A model generated the notes under the pieces. It saw nothing but the letters and a program-made list of their open reading frames with translations. It made no database searches and was not told where the DNA came from. Shown here piece by piece: positions 1-7,005 of a stretch of DNA of 9,304 bases (position 1 is the stretch's first letter; every line of letters begins with the position of its first letter). Where the stretch lies: contig JAEZLU010000237.1 of assembly GCA_023415075.1 (NCBI GenBank), forward strand, positions 1 through 9,304, in the 5' to 3' direction. This DNA comes from Bacillota bacterium (GTDB lineage: Bacteria; Bacillota; Negativicutes; Sporomusales; UBA7701). The translations under genes were made by a program, and so were the position numbers.

Positions 1-265
1 CCGCCGTCGCCCCGCCGTGACTGCCCATCGCCGGCACGATAAACGGCCAGGTCTTGAGCGACTTCAGGCAGTCGGCTACCGACCTGACCATGGCCGGCAG
101 GTTGGCGATGCCGCGGCTGCCCACGGCGATAGCTATTCTTTCACCGGCCTTGAAGTGTTTTTCCGGACCGGCGGCCGCCAGCGCGGCCGCCACTGCACCC
201 CCGGGGTCGGTGATGCGGTCGCGGCTAAACACCTGGCGCACCTTGGCAAACTTCGGATACTCCAT
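1..265 (-). CDS. LarA (lactate racemase) superfamily protein, N-terminal part only
   Basis: Partial gene: an ATG at 265 opens a frame of 88 codons with no stop before the window edge, so the C-terminal part is missing. A purine-rich GAGGTGG lies just upstream. The translation begins MEYPKFAKVRQVFSRDRITD, then has a Rossmann-like stretch (GERIAIAVGSRGIANLPAM, about residues 37-55) and ends in PFIVPAMGSHGGATA (about 74-88). That GSRG...MGSHGGAT pattern resembles the N-terminal domain of LarA-like proteins (DUF2088), many of which bind the nickel-pincer nucleotide and racemise or epimerise 2-hydroxyacids. The His of GSHGG may correspond to a LarA active-site histidine; the Ni-binding Lys/His residues would lie outside the window. 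It follows the 2-hydroxyacid dehydrogenase by 39 nt with no terminator between, so it is probably the next operon gene. The exact substrate cannot be told from this fragment. Confidence 0.72.
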   Translation of the reverse strand, partial: MEYPKFAKVRQVFSRDRITDPGGAVAAALAAAGPEKHFKAGERIAIAVGSRGIANLPAMVRSVADCLKSLKTWPFIVPAMGSHGGATA

Positions 266-304
266 ACGTCCGCCACCTCTGCGATTTTCTAAGCGAACCT
301 TTAT

Positions 305-1261
305 CTATCTGGCGATATACCGCGGCGTTCGCCCCGCCAGCACATCGAGCACGCCTTCGGCCATCATCGTGGCCATTCTGGCCATGCTTTCCTCAGAGTG
401 GGCCGCCATATGAGGGGTGACGATAATGCCTTCCCGGACAAGCAGCGGATTGTCGGCCGCCGGCGGCTCCTTCTCGAACACGTCGGTGGCCGCACCGGCG
501 ATGCTTTTGCCGGCAACCGCCTCGGCCAGGGCCGCCTCGTCGACCACCGTGCCGCGGGCGGTATTGATGAGATAGGCCGTCGGCTTCATCTTCCGCAGCT
601 GGTCGCCGCCGATCATATGGTAGTTTTCTTTGGTCGACGGGATATGCAGGCTGACGAAATCGGCGGCGGCCAGAAGCTCGTCAAGCTCGCCGAGCCGCTT
701 GGCCCCGTGCTGGGCCGCAAATTCGTCGGTGATAAACTTGTCGTAGGTGACGATTTTCATGCCGAAGCCCTCGCGGCAGATATGGGCGACCGTGCGGCCG
801 ATGTTGCCGAAGCCGACGATGCCGACCGTTTTGCCCCGCAGTTCGACCGTGCGGACCTGGTGGCGAAACTGGAAATTGTTGTCCACCTTAACCGCGGTGT
901 TCGCTTTCACGAACTGTTTGGCTAAAGCCACCAGCAGGCCCACCGTATGCTCGGCCACCGAAATATCGTTGCTGCCTGGCGCGTAGACGACCGGGATCCC
1001 CCTGGCCGTTGCCGCCGCCAGGTCGACGTTATCATAGCCGACTCCCGGCCGGCCGATGACTTTAAGCTTCGGGGCCGCGTTGATCACCGCCGCCGGCAGG
1101 GGCGTAAGCCTGAGGATTATGGCATCGACGTCGGCCACTTCATTTATGAGCTTATCCGGCTCGGCGCTTTTAGCCATGACGATTTCCACTTCCGGCGCGA
1201 GCTTGGCGATGCCGGCCGGGTGGATTTCCTGCACCAGCAGGGCTTTTTTCTTAGCCGCCAA
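305..1261 (-). CDS. NAD-dependent D-2-hydroxyacid dehydrogenase (SerA/PGDH-like)
   Basis: 318 aa, the usual length for short D-2-hydroxyacid dehydrogenases without an ACT domain. The family converts 2-hydroxyacids and 2-oxoacids with NAD(H) in the cytoplasm. Visible motifs: a substrate loop GRPGVGYDN (70-78), the nucleotide fold GFGNIG (150-155) with D174 at the end of the next strand (typical of NAD preference), and catalytic R236 (NTARGT), E265 (DVFEKEP) and H284 (TPHMAAH). The R-to-E spacing of 29 matches E. coli SerA (R240/E269). The start is TTG at 1261, directly abutting the TAA of the upstream gamma-subunit gene; a strong AAGGAGGT at 1269-1276 sits 7 nt before it. Because it follows a 2-oxoacid:ferredoxin oxidoreductase and precedes a LarA-like gene, I infer it feeds a 2-oxoacid to that complex rather than making serine. 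3-Phosphoglycerate or hydroxypyruvate as substrate cannot be excluded. Confidence 0.9.
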   Translation of the reverse strand: MAAKKKALLVQEIHPAGIAKLAPEVEIVMAKSAEPDKLINEVADVDAIILRLTPLPAAVINAAPKLKVIGRPGVGYDNVDLAAATARGIPVVYAPGSNDISVAEHTVGLLVALAKQFVKANTAVKVDNNFQFRHQVRTVELRGKTVGIVGFGNIGRTVAHICREGFGMKIVTYDKFITDEFAAQHGAKRLGELDELLAAADFVSLHIPSTKENYHMIGGDQLRKMKPTAYLINTARGTVVDEAALAEAVAGKSIAGAATDVFEKEPPAADNPLLVREGIIVTPHMAAHSEESMARMATMMAEGVLDVLAGRTPRYIAR

Positions 1262-1801
1262 TTACCTGACCTCCTTGGCGATCCGCGCCCCCATGGTCAG
1301 GGCTTCAAGGTTGATTTCCTCCGTGCCTCGGGGAATGCGCGCCAAAACCGCTTTTTTGAGGGCCTCCTCGCCGACGAGCCCGGTGATGGCTATTAGGGCG
1401 CCAAGGGTGACCATATTGGTGACGATTTCGCCGCGCACCTTCTCTGCCGTGTCGCAGATGGGCAAGGCGTAGGTCTTTATTTCGTTGTTTTGCGGCAGCG
1501 TCTTTACCCTGGCGTCGACGATGAGCGTGCCGCCGGCTTTGACGTGGGCGGCGAACTTGTTCACCGCTTCCTGGGTGAGGGCCACCAGGACGTCGGGGTT
1601 ATCAACCTCCGGGAAGTGGATGGGCTTGCCGCTGATGATGACCTCCGAGCGGCTGGCGCCGCCCCTGGCTTCCGGCCCGTAGGACTGGTTGTGGGTGGCG
1701 TAGCCGCCTTCGTAGATGGCGGCGGCTTCGGCCAGTATAATGCCGCCGAGCACCACGCCCTGGCCGCCGGAACCGCTAATAACTATCTCCTGCCTTTCCA
1801 T
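1262..1801 (-). CDS. korC: 2-oxoacid:ferredoxin oxidoreductase, gamma subunit
   Basis: 179 aa, the normal length for a stand-alone gamma subunit of the pyruvate/2-oxoglutarate/branched-chain 2-oxoacid ferredoxin oxidoreductases. This subunit contributes to CoA binding and assembly with the alpha and beta subunits. Family hallmarks are the N-terminal GSGGQG loop (10-15) and SYGPEARGGASRSEV (40-54), followed by a C-terminal PRGTEEINLEAL segment (157-168) common in KorC proteins. The ATG at 1801 overlaps the beta-subunit stop as TAATG, with AAGGGGGAGG upstream, so translation is coupled. It is the last gene of the delta-alpha-beta-gamma set and abuts the hydroxyacid dehydrogenase with no gap. 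Assignment to the complex is firm. The choice of 2-oxoglutarate-type over another 2-oxoacid is less so, because subunit sequence alone does not fix the substrate. Confidence 0.93.
   Translation of the reverse strand: MERQEIVISGSGGQGVVLGGIILAEAAAIYEGGYATHNQSYGPEARGGASRSEVIISGKPIHFPEVDNPDVLVALTQEAVNKFAAHVKAGGTLIVDARVKTLPQNNEIKTYALPICDTAEKVRGEIVTNMVTLGALIAITGLVGEEALKKAVLARIPRGTEEINLEALTMGARIAKEVR
1269..1276 (-). promoter_or_regulatory. Ribosome binding site inside the gamma-subunit 3' end
   Basis: The minus strand reads AAGGAGGT within the last sense codons of the gamma-subunit gene (Lys-Glu-Val-Arg-stop). It is 7 nt from the TTG at 1261. This near-perfect anti-Shine-Dalgarno match decides the TTG start of the hydroxyacid dehydrogenase and couples its translation to the gene upstream. 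Confidence 0.8.
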
Positions 1802-2634
1802 TATTCCGCCTCCCCCTTGCCCTGTTTGGCTTTTTGGGCCATCTCCCGGTAGACTTCCCCGAACTCCCGGCCCTCTTTATTGACAAATTCGCCAATCAGG
1901 AACTTGCCGGCCAGCAGTTCAGGCGACAGCTTGGCGGCCGCTTCCACCGGGACGGCATTGGTTTTCTGCAGCTTCAGCATCTCCACGGCGCCTTTTTGCT
2001 TGTTGCGGCGGCCGAAACCGATCGGGCACTGGGATATTGCCTCGATAAACGAGAAGCCTTTATGCTTTAAGCCTTTGACAATGAGATCTTCCAGCAGGCT
2101 GGCGTGGAAAGCTGTCGAGCGGCCGACATAGGTGGCCCCGGCCGCCGCCACCAGCTCGCACAGGTCGAAGCTGGGCTCGACCGTGCCGTAAGGCGCGGTC
2201 GTCGCCACGCTGCCCCGCGGGGTGAGTGGCGAAAATTGGCCGCCGGTCATGCCGTAGATACTGTTGTTGACAAGGATGGTCGTCAGGTCGATGTTCCGCC
2301 TGGCGGTGTGAATCAGGTGGTTACCGCCGATACCGGCGCCGTCGCCGTCACCGGTGATGACAATCACTTTAAGTTCCGGGCGAACCATTTTAAACCCGGT
2401 CGCGAAACTGAGGGCCCGGCCGTGGGTGGTCTGGAAGGTATTGAAGTCGATAATGGCGTTGGTCCGCGCCGAGCAGCCGATGCCGGTCACGACGACAACC
2501 TCGTCGCGGTTATAACCGACAGCGTCAATAGCCCGGATGACCGCGCCCAGAACAATCCCGGTGCCGCAGCCGGGACACCAGATATGCGGCATTTTGTTCA
2601 GACGAAGGTATGTGCTAGCGTGCGCGGCCATCAT
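1801..2634 (-). CDS. korB: 2-oxoacid:ferredoxin oxidoreductase, beta subunit (TPP-binding)
   Basis: 277 aa catalytic subunit that carries thiamine diphosphate and a [4Fe-4S] cluster. It decarboxylates the 2-oxoacid and passes electrons toward ferredoxin. Visible: CPGCG with C20 and C23, GIGCS with C54, and QCP with C203 (the likely four cluster ligands); the TPP/Mg site GDGD (95-98) followed by NN (123-124); and YGMTGGQ (127-133). The segment TAPYGTVEPSFDLCELVAAA (146-165) and CPIGFGRRN (203-211) resemble 2-oxoglutarate-type enzymes more than pyruvate:ferredoxin oxidoreductases. The start overlaps the alpha-subunit stop as ATGA at 2634. A second ATG at 2631 is equally possible, since AGAGGTG lies 5 nt from the first and 8 nt from the second. 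The C-terminus ends in a charged Lys/Glu-rich tail. The native substrate is inferred, not shown. Confidence 0.94.
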   Translation of the reverse strand: MMAAHASTYLRLNKMPHIWCPGCGTGIVLGAVIRAIDAVGYNRDEVVVVTGIGCSARTNAIIDFNTFQTTHGRALSFATGFKMVRPELKVIVITGDGDGAGIGGNHLIHTARRNIDLTTILVNNSIYGMTGGQFSPLTPRGSVATTAPYGTVEPSFDLCELVAAAGATYVGRSTAFHASLLEDLIVKGLKHKGFSFIEAISQCPIGFGRRNKQKGAVEMLKLQKTNAVPVEAAAKLSPELLAGKFLIGEFVNKEGREFGEVYREMAQKAKQGKGEAE

Positions 2635-3773
2635 CCCATCACCTCTTTGATTGTCGCTAAGATTTGTCCCGGGGTAATCATCCGGCCGTCGATCCGGTTC
2701 AATCTGACTACCTTGGCGGGATAATCCTTCAGGGTCCGCTCAACTTCGCCCACAAGCTGGCCCATGTTCATTTCCGGGACTATGAAAGCTTTGACTTTAT
2801 CGCCATACTTCTCGACCACTTCAAACGGGAACGGCCACAGGGTCATTGCCTTGACAAGCCCCACCTTGAGGCCCTGGGCCCTGGCCTCCTCCACCGCGCT
2901 GGCCGCCGAGCGGGCCGTACAGCCATAGGCGAAAATAATTACCTCGGCGTCGTCGGTCTGCATTTCCGCCGTCCGGATGATATCCTTGCGCCGCTTTTCC
3001 ACCTTGTCGTGCAGCCGCCTGATCAGTTTGTCGGCCACCTTATGGTCGTTGGTGGCCGGATAACCGCCCTCATCATGGTTATTGCTTGTCATATGGTAGC
3101 GGTAGCCCTTGCCGTAGGTAACAAACTCCGGCACGCCATCGTCCCCGGGCCTGAACGGCAGGTAATCGGCCGGCGGCACCGTCACCGGCTTGCGGTCGAT
3201 GATCGTAAGATCGCCGGCTTCCGGTAGCACGACCTTTTCCCGCAAATGGCCGACGACCGCATCCGCCAGCAGGATGACCGGCGTCCGCAGCATTTCGGCG
3301 AAATTTACGGCATCTATCGTCAACTTGTAATATTCTTCAACCGTCGACGGACATAGCACAACTATCGGATGGTCGCCATGGGTGCCCCACCTAGCCTGCA
3401 TTACGTCCATCTGCGCCGGCAGAGTAGGCATGCCGGTACTGGGGCCGCCCCGCTGGACATCGACGATAACGCACGGTATCTCGCACATCGCCGCATAGCC
3501 GATATTCTCCTGTTTGAGGGTAAACCCGGGACCGCTTGTCGCCGTCAGGCTCTTGACGCCGCCGATCGAGGCGCCGATTACCGCCGCCATGCTGGCGATC
3601 TCGTCCTCCATTTGCAGGAAAACGCCATCAAGCTTTGGCAAGCGGGTCGCCAGTATCTCGGTGATCTCGGTCGCCGGTGTGATCGGGTAGCCGGCAAAGA
3701 ACCTTACGCCGGCCTGCAGAGCAGCTTCGGCGCAAGCTTCGTTGCCTTGCATTAATCTCGCTTGTTTGACCAT
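2631..3773 (-). CDS. korA: 2-oxoacid:ferredoxin oxidoreductase, alpha subunit
   Basis: 380 aa, full length for the alpha subunit of the four-subunit class (domains I and II, with the gamma domain encoded separately). It holds the pyrimidine side of TPP and shapes the substrate pocket. Motifs: GYPITPATE (28-36), MEDEIA (55-60), TATSGPGF (77-84) and VQRGGPSTGMPT (106-117), then a C-terminal domain with YGCTARSA (283-290) and KAMTLWPFPFE (308-318). GYPITPATE and QRGGPSTG are typical of 2-oxoglutarate and branched-chain 2-oxoacid enzymes. The ATG at 3773 is preceded closely by GGAG. A 64-nt gap separates it from the ferredoxin gene; it holds a short 5-bp hairpin (3811-3824) but no T-run, so nothing that looks like a terminator. 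It overlaps korB by 4 nt. The exact 2-oxoacid is unknown. Confidence 0.94.
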   Translation of the reverse strand: MVKQARLMQGNEACAEAALQAGVRFFAGYPITPATEITEILATRLPKLDGVFLQMEDEIASMAAVIGASIGGVKSLTATSGPGFTLKQENIGYAAMCEIPCVIVDVQRGGPSTGMPTLPAQMDVMQARWGTHGDHPIVVLCPSTVEEYYKLTIDAVNFAEMLRTPVILLADAVVGHLREKVVLPEAGDLTIIDRKPVTVPPADYLPFRPGDDGVPEFVTYGKGYRYHMTSNNHDEGGYPATNDHKVADKLIRRLHDKVEKRRKDIIRTAEMQTDDAEVIIFAYGCTARSAASAVEEARAQGLKVGLVKAMTLWPFPFEVVEKYGDKVKAFIVPEMNMGQLVGEVERTLKDYPAKVVRLNRIDGRMITPGQILATIKEVMG

Positions 3774-3837
3774 TTCTCCAACCCCCTGCGATTATATTGA
3801 TGCTGCGAATAGCCGTAGCCGGCTGCCACAACCCCGC

Positions 3838-4035
3838 CTAAGCCAAATTCACGTCGATGGCGAAGTCCGGGCAGCGCAGCTCGCATTGCCGGCAGCCAAT
3901 ACACGCTTCCGGCTTGACGGCGCTGACCTTGCCGCTGTCTTTATCAAAACCGAGAACTTCTTTCGGGCAGAAAGCCACACATATGCCGCAGGCCTTGCAC
4001 CATTTTGGCCGGATGTCGATAACGCCTTTTCCCAT
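3838..4035 (-). CDS. korD: 2x[4Fe-4S] ferredoxin-type delta subunit
   Basis: 65 aa with two classical cluster motifs: C13-x2-C16-x2-C19-x3-C23-P and C45-x2-C48-x2-C51-x3-C55-P. These bind two [4Fe-4S] clusters. The pattern and its place directly before the alpha gene identify it as the delta subunit (electron-transfer subunit) of the oxidoreductase rather than a free ferredoxin. It would relay electrons from the beta-subunit cluster to soluble ferredoxin. The N-terminal GVIDIRPKWCKACGICV style is common in KorD/PorD proteins of anaerobes. ATG at 4035 has AGGGAGG about 8 nt upstream. It follows the enoyl-CoA hydratase gene by 25 nt and precedes korA by 64 nt. All eight cysteines are present. 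Confidence 0.93.
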   Translation of the reverse strand: MGKGVIDIRPKWCKACGICVAFCPKEVLGFDKDSGKVSAVKPEACIGCRQCELRCPDFAIDVNLA

Positions 4036-4060
4036 AGCTGGAGCCTCCCTTGTTATTGAC

Positions 4061-4840
4061 TTATTTCCCCCGGAAAGACGGTTTGCGTTTCTCCAGGAAG
4101 GCCGTTACTCCTTCCTTTTTGTCCTCGGTCGCGCACGTCAGGGCGTGAAGATACGATTCGTGCGCAAGGCCCTCGTAAAGGCCGACCTCAAGCGAGCGAT
4201 TTACTGCTTCTTTGGCGCACTGGACAGCCACAGGGGCTTTGGCGGCAATTTTCAGAGCCAGTTTGAGGGCAGTTTCCAGCAGCGCGTCTTTTGCTACCAC
4301 TTTGTTTACCAGGCCTATGCGGTATGCTTCCGGGGCCTCGACAAAATCGCCGGTCAGCACCATTTCCATAGCCCGGCCGAACCCTATCAGCCTGGGAAGT
4401 CGCTGGGTGGCACCATCCCCGGGGATTATCCCGAGGTTGACTTCTGGCGAGCCAAAGCGAGCTTCCTCACAGGCCACCCGCAAAGTGCAAGCGATGGCAA
4501 GCTCCAGCCCGGCCCCCAGAGCAAACCCATTGACGGCGGCAATAACCGGAATCTTCATCTCGGCGAGCCGGTTGAAGACCGCCTGTCGCCGTTTGGTCTG
4601 CTGGCGGCCGAGAATGAGGTCGCGTTTCTCCAGTTCTTTGATATCGGCCCCGGCCATAAACGCCTTGTCGCCGGCGCCGGTGATAATAAGGGCCCGCACT
4701 TCCGCATCCTGCTCCACCAGATCGAAGGCTTTGTCAAACTCCTCGACCAGCGCGTTGGAAAGGGCGTTCATGGCGTCCGGACGGTTGATCGTGATAAAGG
4801 CGACCGGGGCTTCCTTTCTGTATATAAGCAGGTCAAACAC
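4061..4840 (-). CDS. Enoyl-CoA hydratase (crotonase family)
   Basis: 259 aa from the chosen GTG, normal for a single-domain crotonase. It adds water across 2-enoyl-CoA, for example crotonyl-CoA to (S)-3-hydroxybutyryl-CoA. Numbered from this start, the first oxyanion-hole loop is FMAGADIKEL (61-70) and the second is NGFALGAGLEL (104-114). The two general acid/base glutamates are E113 and E133, 20 apart as in rat crotonase (E144/E164). FGSPEVNLGIIPGDGATQRL (129-148) is typical; the usual GAGGTQ is GDGATQ here. Start choice: GGGAGG (4854-4849) runs into a GTG at 4849 and leaves only 2 nt before the ATG at 4846, but gives 8 nt to the GTG at 4840. The family's usual N-terminus (M-Y/F-x-x-I-x-Y) also matches 4840; 4846 is the alternative. 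It lies 17 nt after the hydroxyacyl-CoA dehydrogenase stop. Confidence 0.92.
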   Translation of the reverse strand: MFDLLIYRKEAPVAFITINRPDAMNALSNALVEEFDKAFDLVEQDAEVRALIITGAGDKAFMAGADIKELEKRDLILGRQQTKRRQAVFNRLAEMKIPVIAAVNGFALGAGLELAIACTLRVACEEARFGSPEVNLGIIPGDGATQRLPRLIGFGRAMEMVLTGDFVEAPEAYRIGLVNKVVAKDALLETALKLALKIAAKAPVAVQCAKEAVNRSLEVGLYEGLAHESYLHALTCATEDKKEGVTAFLEKRKPSFRGK

Positions 4841-4857
4841 CAGCATCACCTCCCGGC

Positions 4858-5739
4858 CTAAAGTTTTGTCGGCACCGGCGGGTTCTGGCTGTAATCGTAA
4901 AACCCTTTGCCGGATTTTCGTCCCAGATAGCCGGCGGCGACCATCTTCTTCAGCAGGTAGCAGGGACGGTAGCGCGGATCGCTCAGCTTGTTGTACAGCG
5001 TCTCCGTTTTGGCGAGATGAATATCGATACCGATAAGGTCGATCAGTTCCAGCGGACCCATCGGCTGATTGGCGCCCAGCTTCATGGCCCTGTCGATATC
5101 GGCCGCCGTTCCCAGCCCCTCTTCGAGCACCCAGACCGCTTCGTTCAGCAGTCCTGCCAACACCCGTGAGGCAATACCGGCGACCCCTTCTTTAAGGGTC
5201 ACCACCGGCTCCTTGCCAAGGAACTCCGCGAAGGCCCTGGCCGCGTCTATCGTCGCTGGCGAAGTCTGCAGCGCCGGCATAATCTCCACCAGTTTCATAA
5301 CGACCGGCGGGTTGAAGAAGTGCATGCCGATGACCCTGCCCGGCCTTGTCACCGCCGAAGCGATCTGGGAAATAGAACAGGCGGTGGTATTGGTCGCCAG
5401 AATGACGTCTTCCCTCACGATCTTATCGAGCTTGGCGAACAGTTCTTGCTTGAGAGCGACATCCTCGAGGACGGCTTCGATAACAAAATCGCAATCCGCC
5501 CCGGCGTTTATATCGGTAACCGCGCTGATTCTCGACATGATATCGGCGACTTCGGCCTCGGTCATTTTGCCTTTTTCGACCCGCGCCATCAGGCCTATAT
5601 TAATTTTGGCAACCGCCTTTTTCACGATATCTTCCTTGACATCCATCAAGACGGCCCTGACACCGTTCTGGGCCAACAACTGGGCAATGCCGCCGCCCAT
5701 CGTCCCGGCGCCCAGCACCAACGCCTTCTTTATCTCCAT
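4858..5739 (-). CDS. 3-hydroxyacyl-CoA (3-hydroxybutyryl-CoA) dehydrogenase
   Basis: 293 aa, close to the roughly 280-aa stand-alone enzymes of clostridial butyrate pathways. It oxidises (S)-3-hydroxyacyl-CoA to 3-oxoacyl-CoA with NAD (or the reverse). The N-terminal Rossmann fold has GAGTMG (10-15) and D33, then IEAV (87-90) and NTT (117-119). The catalytic His/Glu pair is H140 (MHFFNPP) and E152 (LVEIMP), 12 apart as in known enzymes. The C-terminal domain has LGANQPMGPLELIDLIG (221-237) and GRKSGKGFYDY (273-283). Two oddities: the residue matching the catalytic Ser is T119, and the Asn of the usual VNR motif is S191 (IASR). Other dehydrogenases of this family, as I recall, also carry Ser there. 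ATG at 5739 has AAGGGAG about 11 nt upstream, slightly long. It follows the thiolase by 31 nt. Confidence 0.93.
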   Translation of the reverse strand: MEIKKALVLGAGTMGGGIAQLLAQNGVRAVLMDVKEDIVKKAVAKINIGLMARVEKGKMTEAEVADIMSRISAVTDINAGADCDFVIEAVLEDVALKQELFAKLDKIVREDVILATNTTACSISQIASAVTRPGRVIGMHFFNPPVVMKLVEIMPALQTSPATIDAARAFAEFLGKEPVVTLKEGVAGIASRVLAGLLNEAVWVLEEGLGTAADIDRAMKLGANQPMGPLELIDLIGIDIHLAKTETLYNKLSDPRYRPCYLLKKMVAAGYLGRKSGKGFYDYSQNPPVPTKL

Positions 5740-5770
5740 AAATCATCCGTCTCCCTTCAGCTATCGACAA

Positions 5771-6958
5771 TCAGTCTACCCGCTCCACAATCATGGCCAC
5801 GCCCTGGCCGCCGCCGATACACAGGCTGGCAAGGCCTACCTGCTTGTTGTACGTCTTGAGGGCGTAAAGCAGGGTTGTCAGGATCTTGACCCCGGTCGCC
5901 CCCACCGGATGACCGAGAGCGATAGCGCCGCCGTGGACATTTACCTTGCTCCTGTCCCACTTCATTTCCCGTTCCACCGCCAGATACTGGGCGGCAAAGG
6001 CTTCATTGAGCTCGATGAGGTCAATGTCCTTAAGGGTCATGCCGGCTTTTTTCAAAGCCACGGGTATCGCTTCCACCGGACCGATGCCCATGTACTTGGG
6101 ATCAACGCCGGCCGTGGCGTAGCCGCGGATGACGGCCATAGGTTTAACGCCAAGCTCGGTCGCCTTTTCCGCCGACATCATGACCATGGCCGCGGCCCCG
6201 TCGCACAGGGCGCAGCTATTGCCGGCGGTTACCGTGCCGTCCTTTTTGAAGACCGATGGCAGCTTGGCCATCCTATCCAGGCTGGCGTCCTTGCGGGGGA
6301 TTTCTTCCCGCTCAAAGACTTCCATCGCCTTGCCTACCTTTACTTCAACCGGCAGGACCTCAGCCTTGAACCTGCCTTCCTCCATAGCTTTGACTGCTTT
6401 CAGGTGACTTTCGACCGCGAAGGCATCCTGCTCCTCGCGGGAGATGCCGTATTTCTCAGCCAGCAGCTCAGCCGTATTGCCCATGAACATGCCGGCCAGT
6501 TGGCACATGAAGCCGTCCTTGTGGAGAACGTCGTACATCTGCTTGTCACCCATGCGGGCGCCCCAGCGGGCATCCTTGAGAACATAGGGGACATTCGAGG
6601 ACGATTCCGTGCCGCCGACCACCAGGACATCGGCGTCATCGGCCTTGATGGTGCCGGCGCCGATAATCGCCGACTTAAGGCTGGAGCCGCACCTTATATT
6701 GACGGTATAGGCTGTCGTCTTATGGGGCAGTCCGCCCCTGACGGCAGCTATTCTGGCTGGATTGGGGCCGACGCCGGCCTGCCAGCCGCAGCCAAAAATC
6801 AGTTCATCGACAGCCTCGGGAGCGATCGCCGCCCGCTTAATTGCTTCCCTGATAACCAGCGCCCCTGAATCCGGCGCTTCCAGCCCGCTCAACTTGCCGC
6901 CGAAACTTCCTCCCGCCGTCCTGACGGCGCTGGCAATGACAATATTTTTCATATCCAT
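5771..6958 (-). CDS. Acetyl-CoA C-acyltransferase (thiolase)
   Basis: 395 aa, full-length thiolase. It cleaves 3-oxoacyl-CoA with CoA to acetyl-CoA and a shortened acyl-CoA; in this operon that is the last degradative step. Catalytic residues are all present: nucleophile C90 (NIRCGSSLKS), N318-E319-A320-F321, H350 (GGAIALGHPVGATG) and acid/base C380 (LCIGGGQG). Differences from the acetoacetyl-CoA thiolases: the substrate-side loop usually reading TAGNASGxND is TAGNSCALCD (244-253), adding two cysteines, and the His before MG in the HMGxTAE motif is F158. These suggest a modified acyl pocket but not loss of activity. ATG at 6958 is used; a second ATG at 6952 is possible. The best Shine-Dalgarno (AAAGGAGGTG, 6976-6985) is separated from the ATG by a small GC hairpin. 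The gene follows the dehydratase by 47 nt. Confidence 0.93.
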   Translation of the reverse strand: MDMKNIVIASAVRTAGGSFGGKLSGLEAPDSGALVIREAIKRAAIAPEAVDELIFGCGWQAGVGPNPARIAAVRGGLPHKTTAYTVNIRCGSSLKSAIIGAGTIKADDADVLVVGGTESSSNVPYVLKDARWGARMGDKQMYDVLHKDGFMCQLAGMFMGNTAELLAEKYGISREEQDAFAVESHLKAVKAMEEGRFKAEVLPVEVKVGKAMEVFEREEIPRKDASLDRMAKLPSVFKKDGTVTAGNSCALCDGAAAMVMMSAEKATELGVKPMAVIRGYATAGVDPKYMGIGPVEAIPVALKKAGMTLKDIDLIELNEAFAAQYLAVEREMKWDRSKVNVHGGAIALGHPVGATGVKILTTLLYALKTYNKQVGLASLCIGGGQGVAMIVERVD

Positions 6959-6985
6959 CCCGGACCTAAACCGGGCACCTCCTTT
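6956..6985 (-). promoter_or_regulatory. Thiolase ribosome binding site with intervening hairpin
   Basis: On the minus strand AAAGGAGGTG (6985-6976) is followed at once by CCCGG, a 7-nt loop and CCGGG (6975-6959), and then by the ATG at 6958. The linear distance from GGAGG to ATG is about 19 nt, too long for good initiation. Folding the 5-bp GC stem would bring the two within a few nucleotides. A weaker AGG within the loop is the alternative ribosome site. Confidence 0.45.
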
Positions 6986-7005
6986 GCCTTCTGACGACTG
7001 CGGCG

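Noticed and set aside
266..304. Possible operon end between hydroxyacid dehydrogenase and LarA-like gene
   Set aside because: The 39-nt gap has no inverted repeat with T-run and carries a ribosome site for the next gene.
3811..3824. Hairpin between ferredoxin subunit and alpha subunit as a terminator
   Set aside because: Stem of only 5 bp and no T-run on the transcribed strand; the delta and alpha subunits belong to one complex.
3857..4861. 334-codon open frame on the plus strand
   Set aside because: Antisense to the enoyl-CoA hydratase and ferredoxin subunit; no recognisable domain.
5069..6868. 599-codon open frame on the plus strand
   Set aside because: It is antisense to the thiolase and hydroxyacyl-CoA dehydrogenase, which both carry complete catalytic motifs. 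Its translation has low-complexity Ser/Ala/Arg and His/Gly runs typical of shadow frames in G+C-rich DNA.
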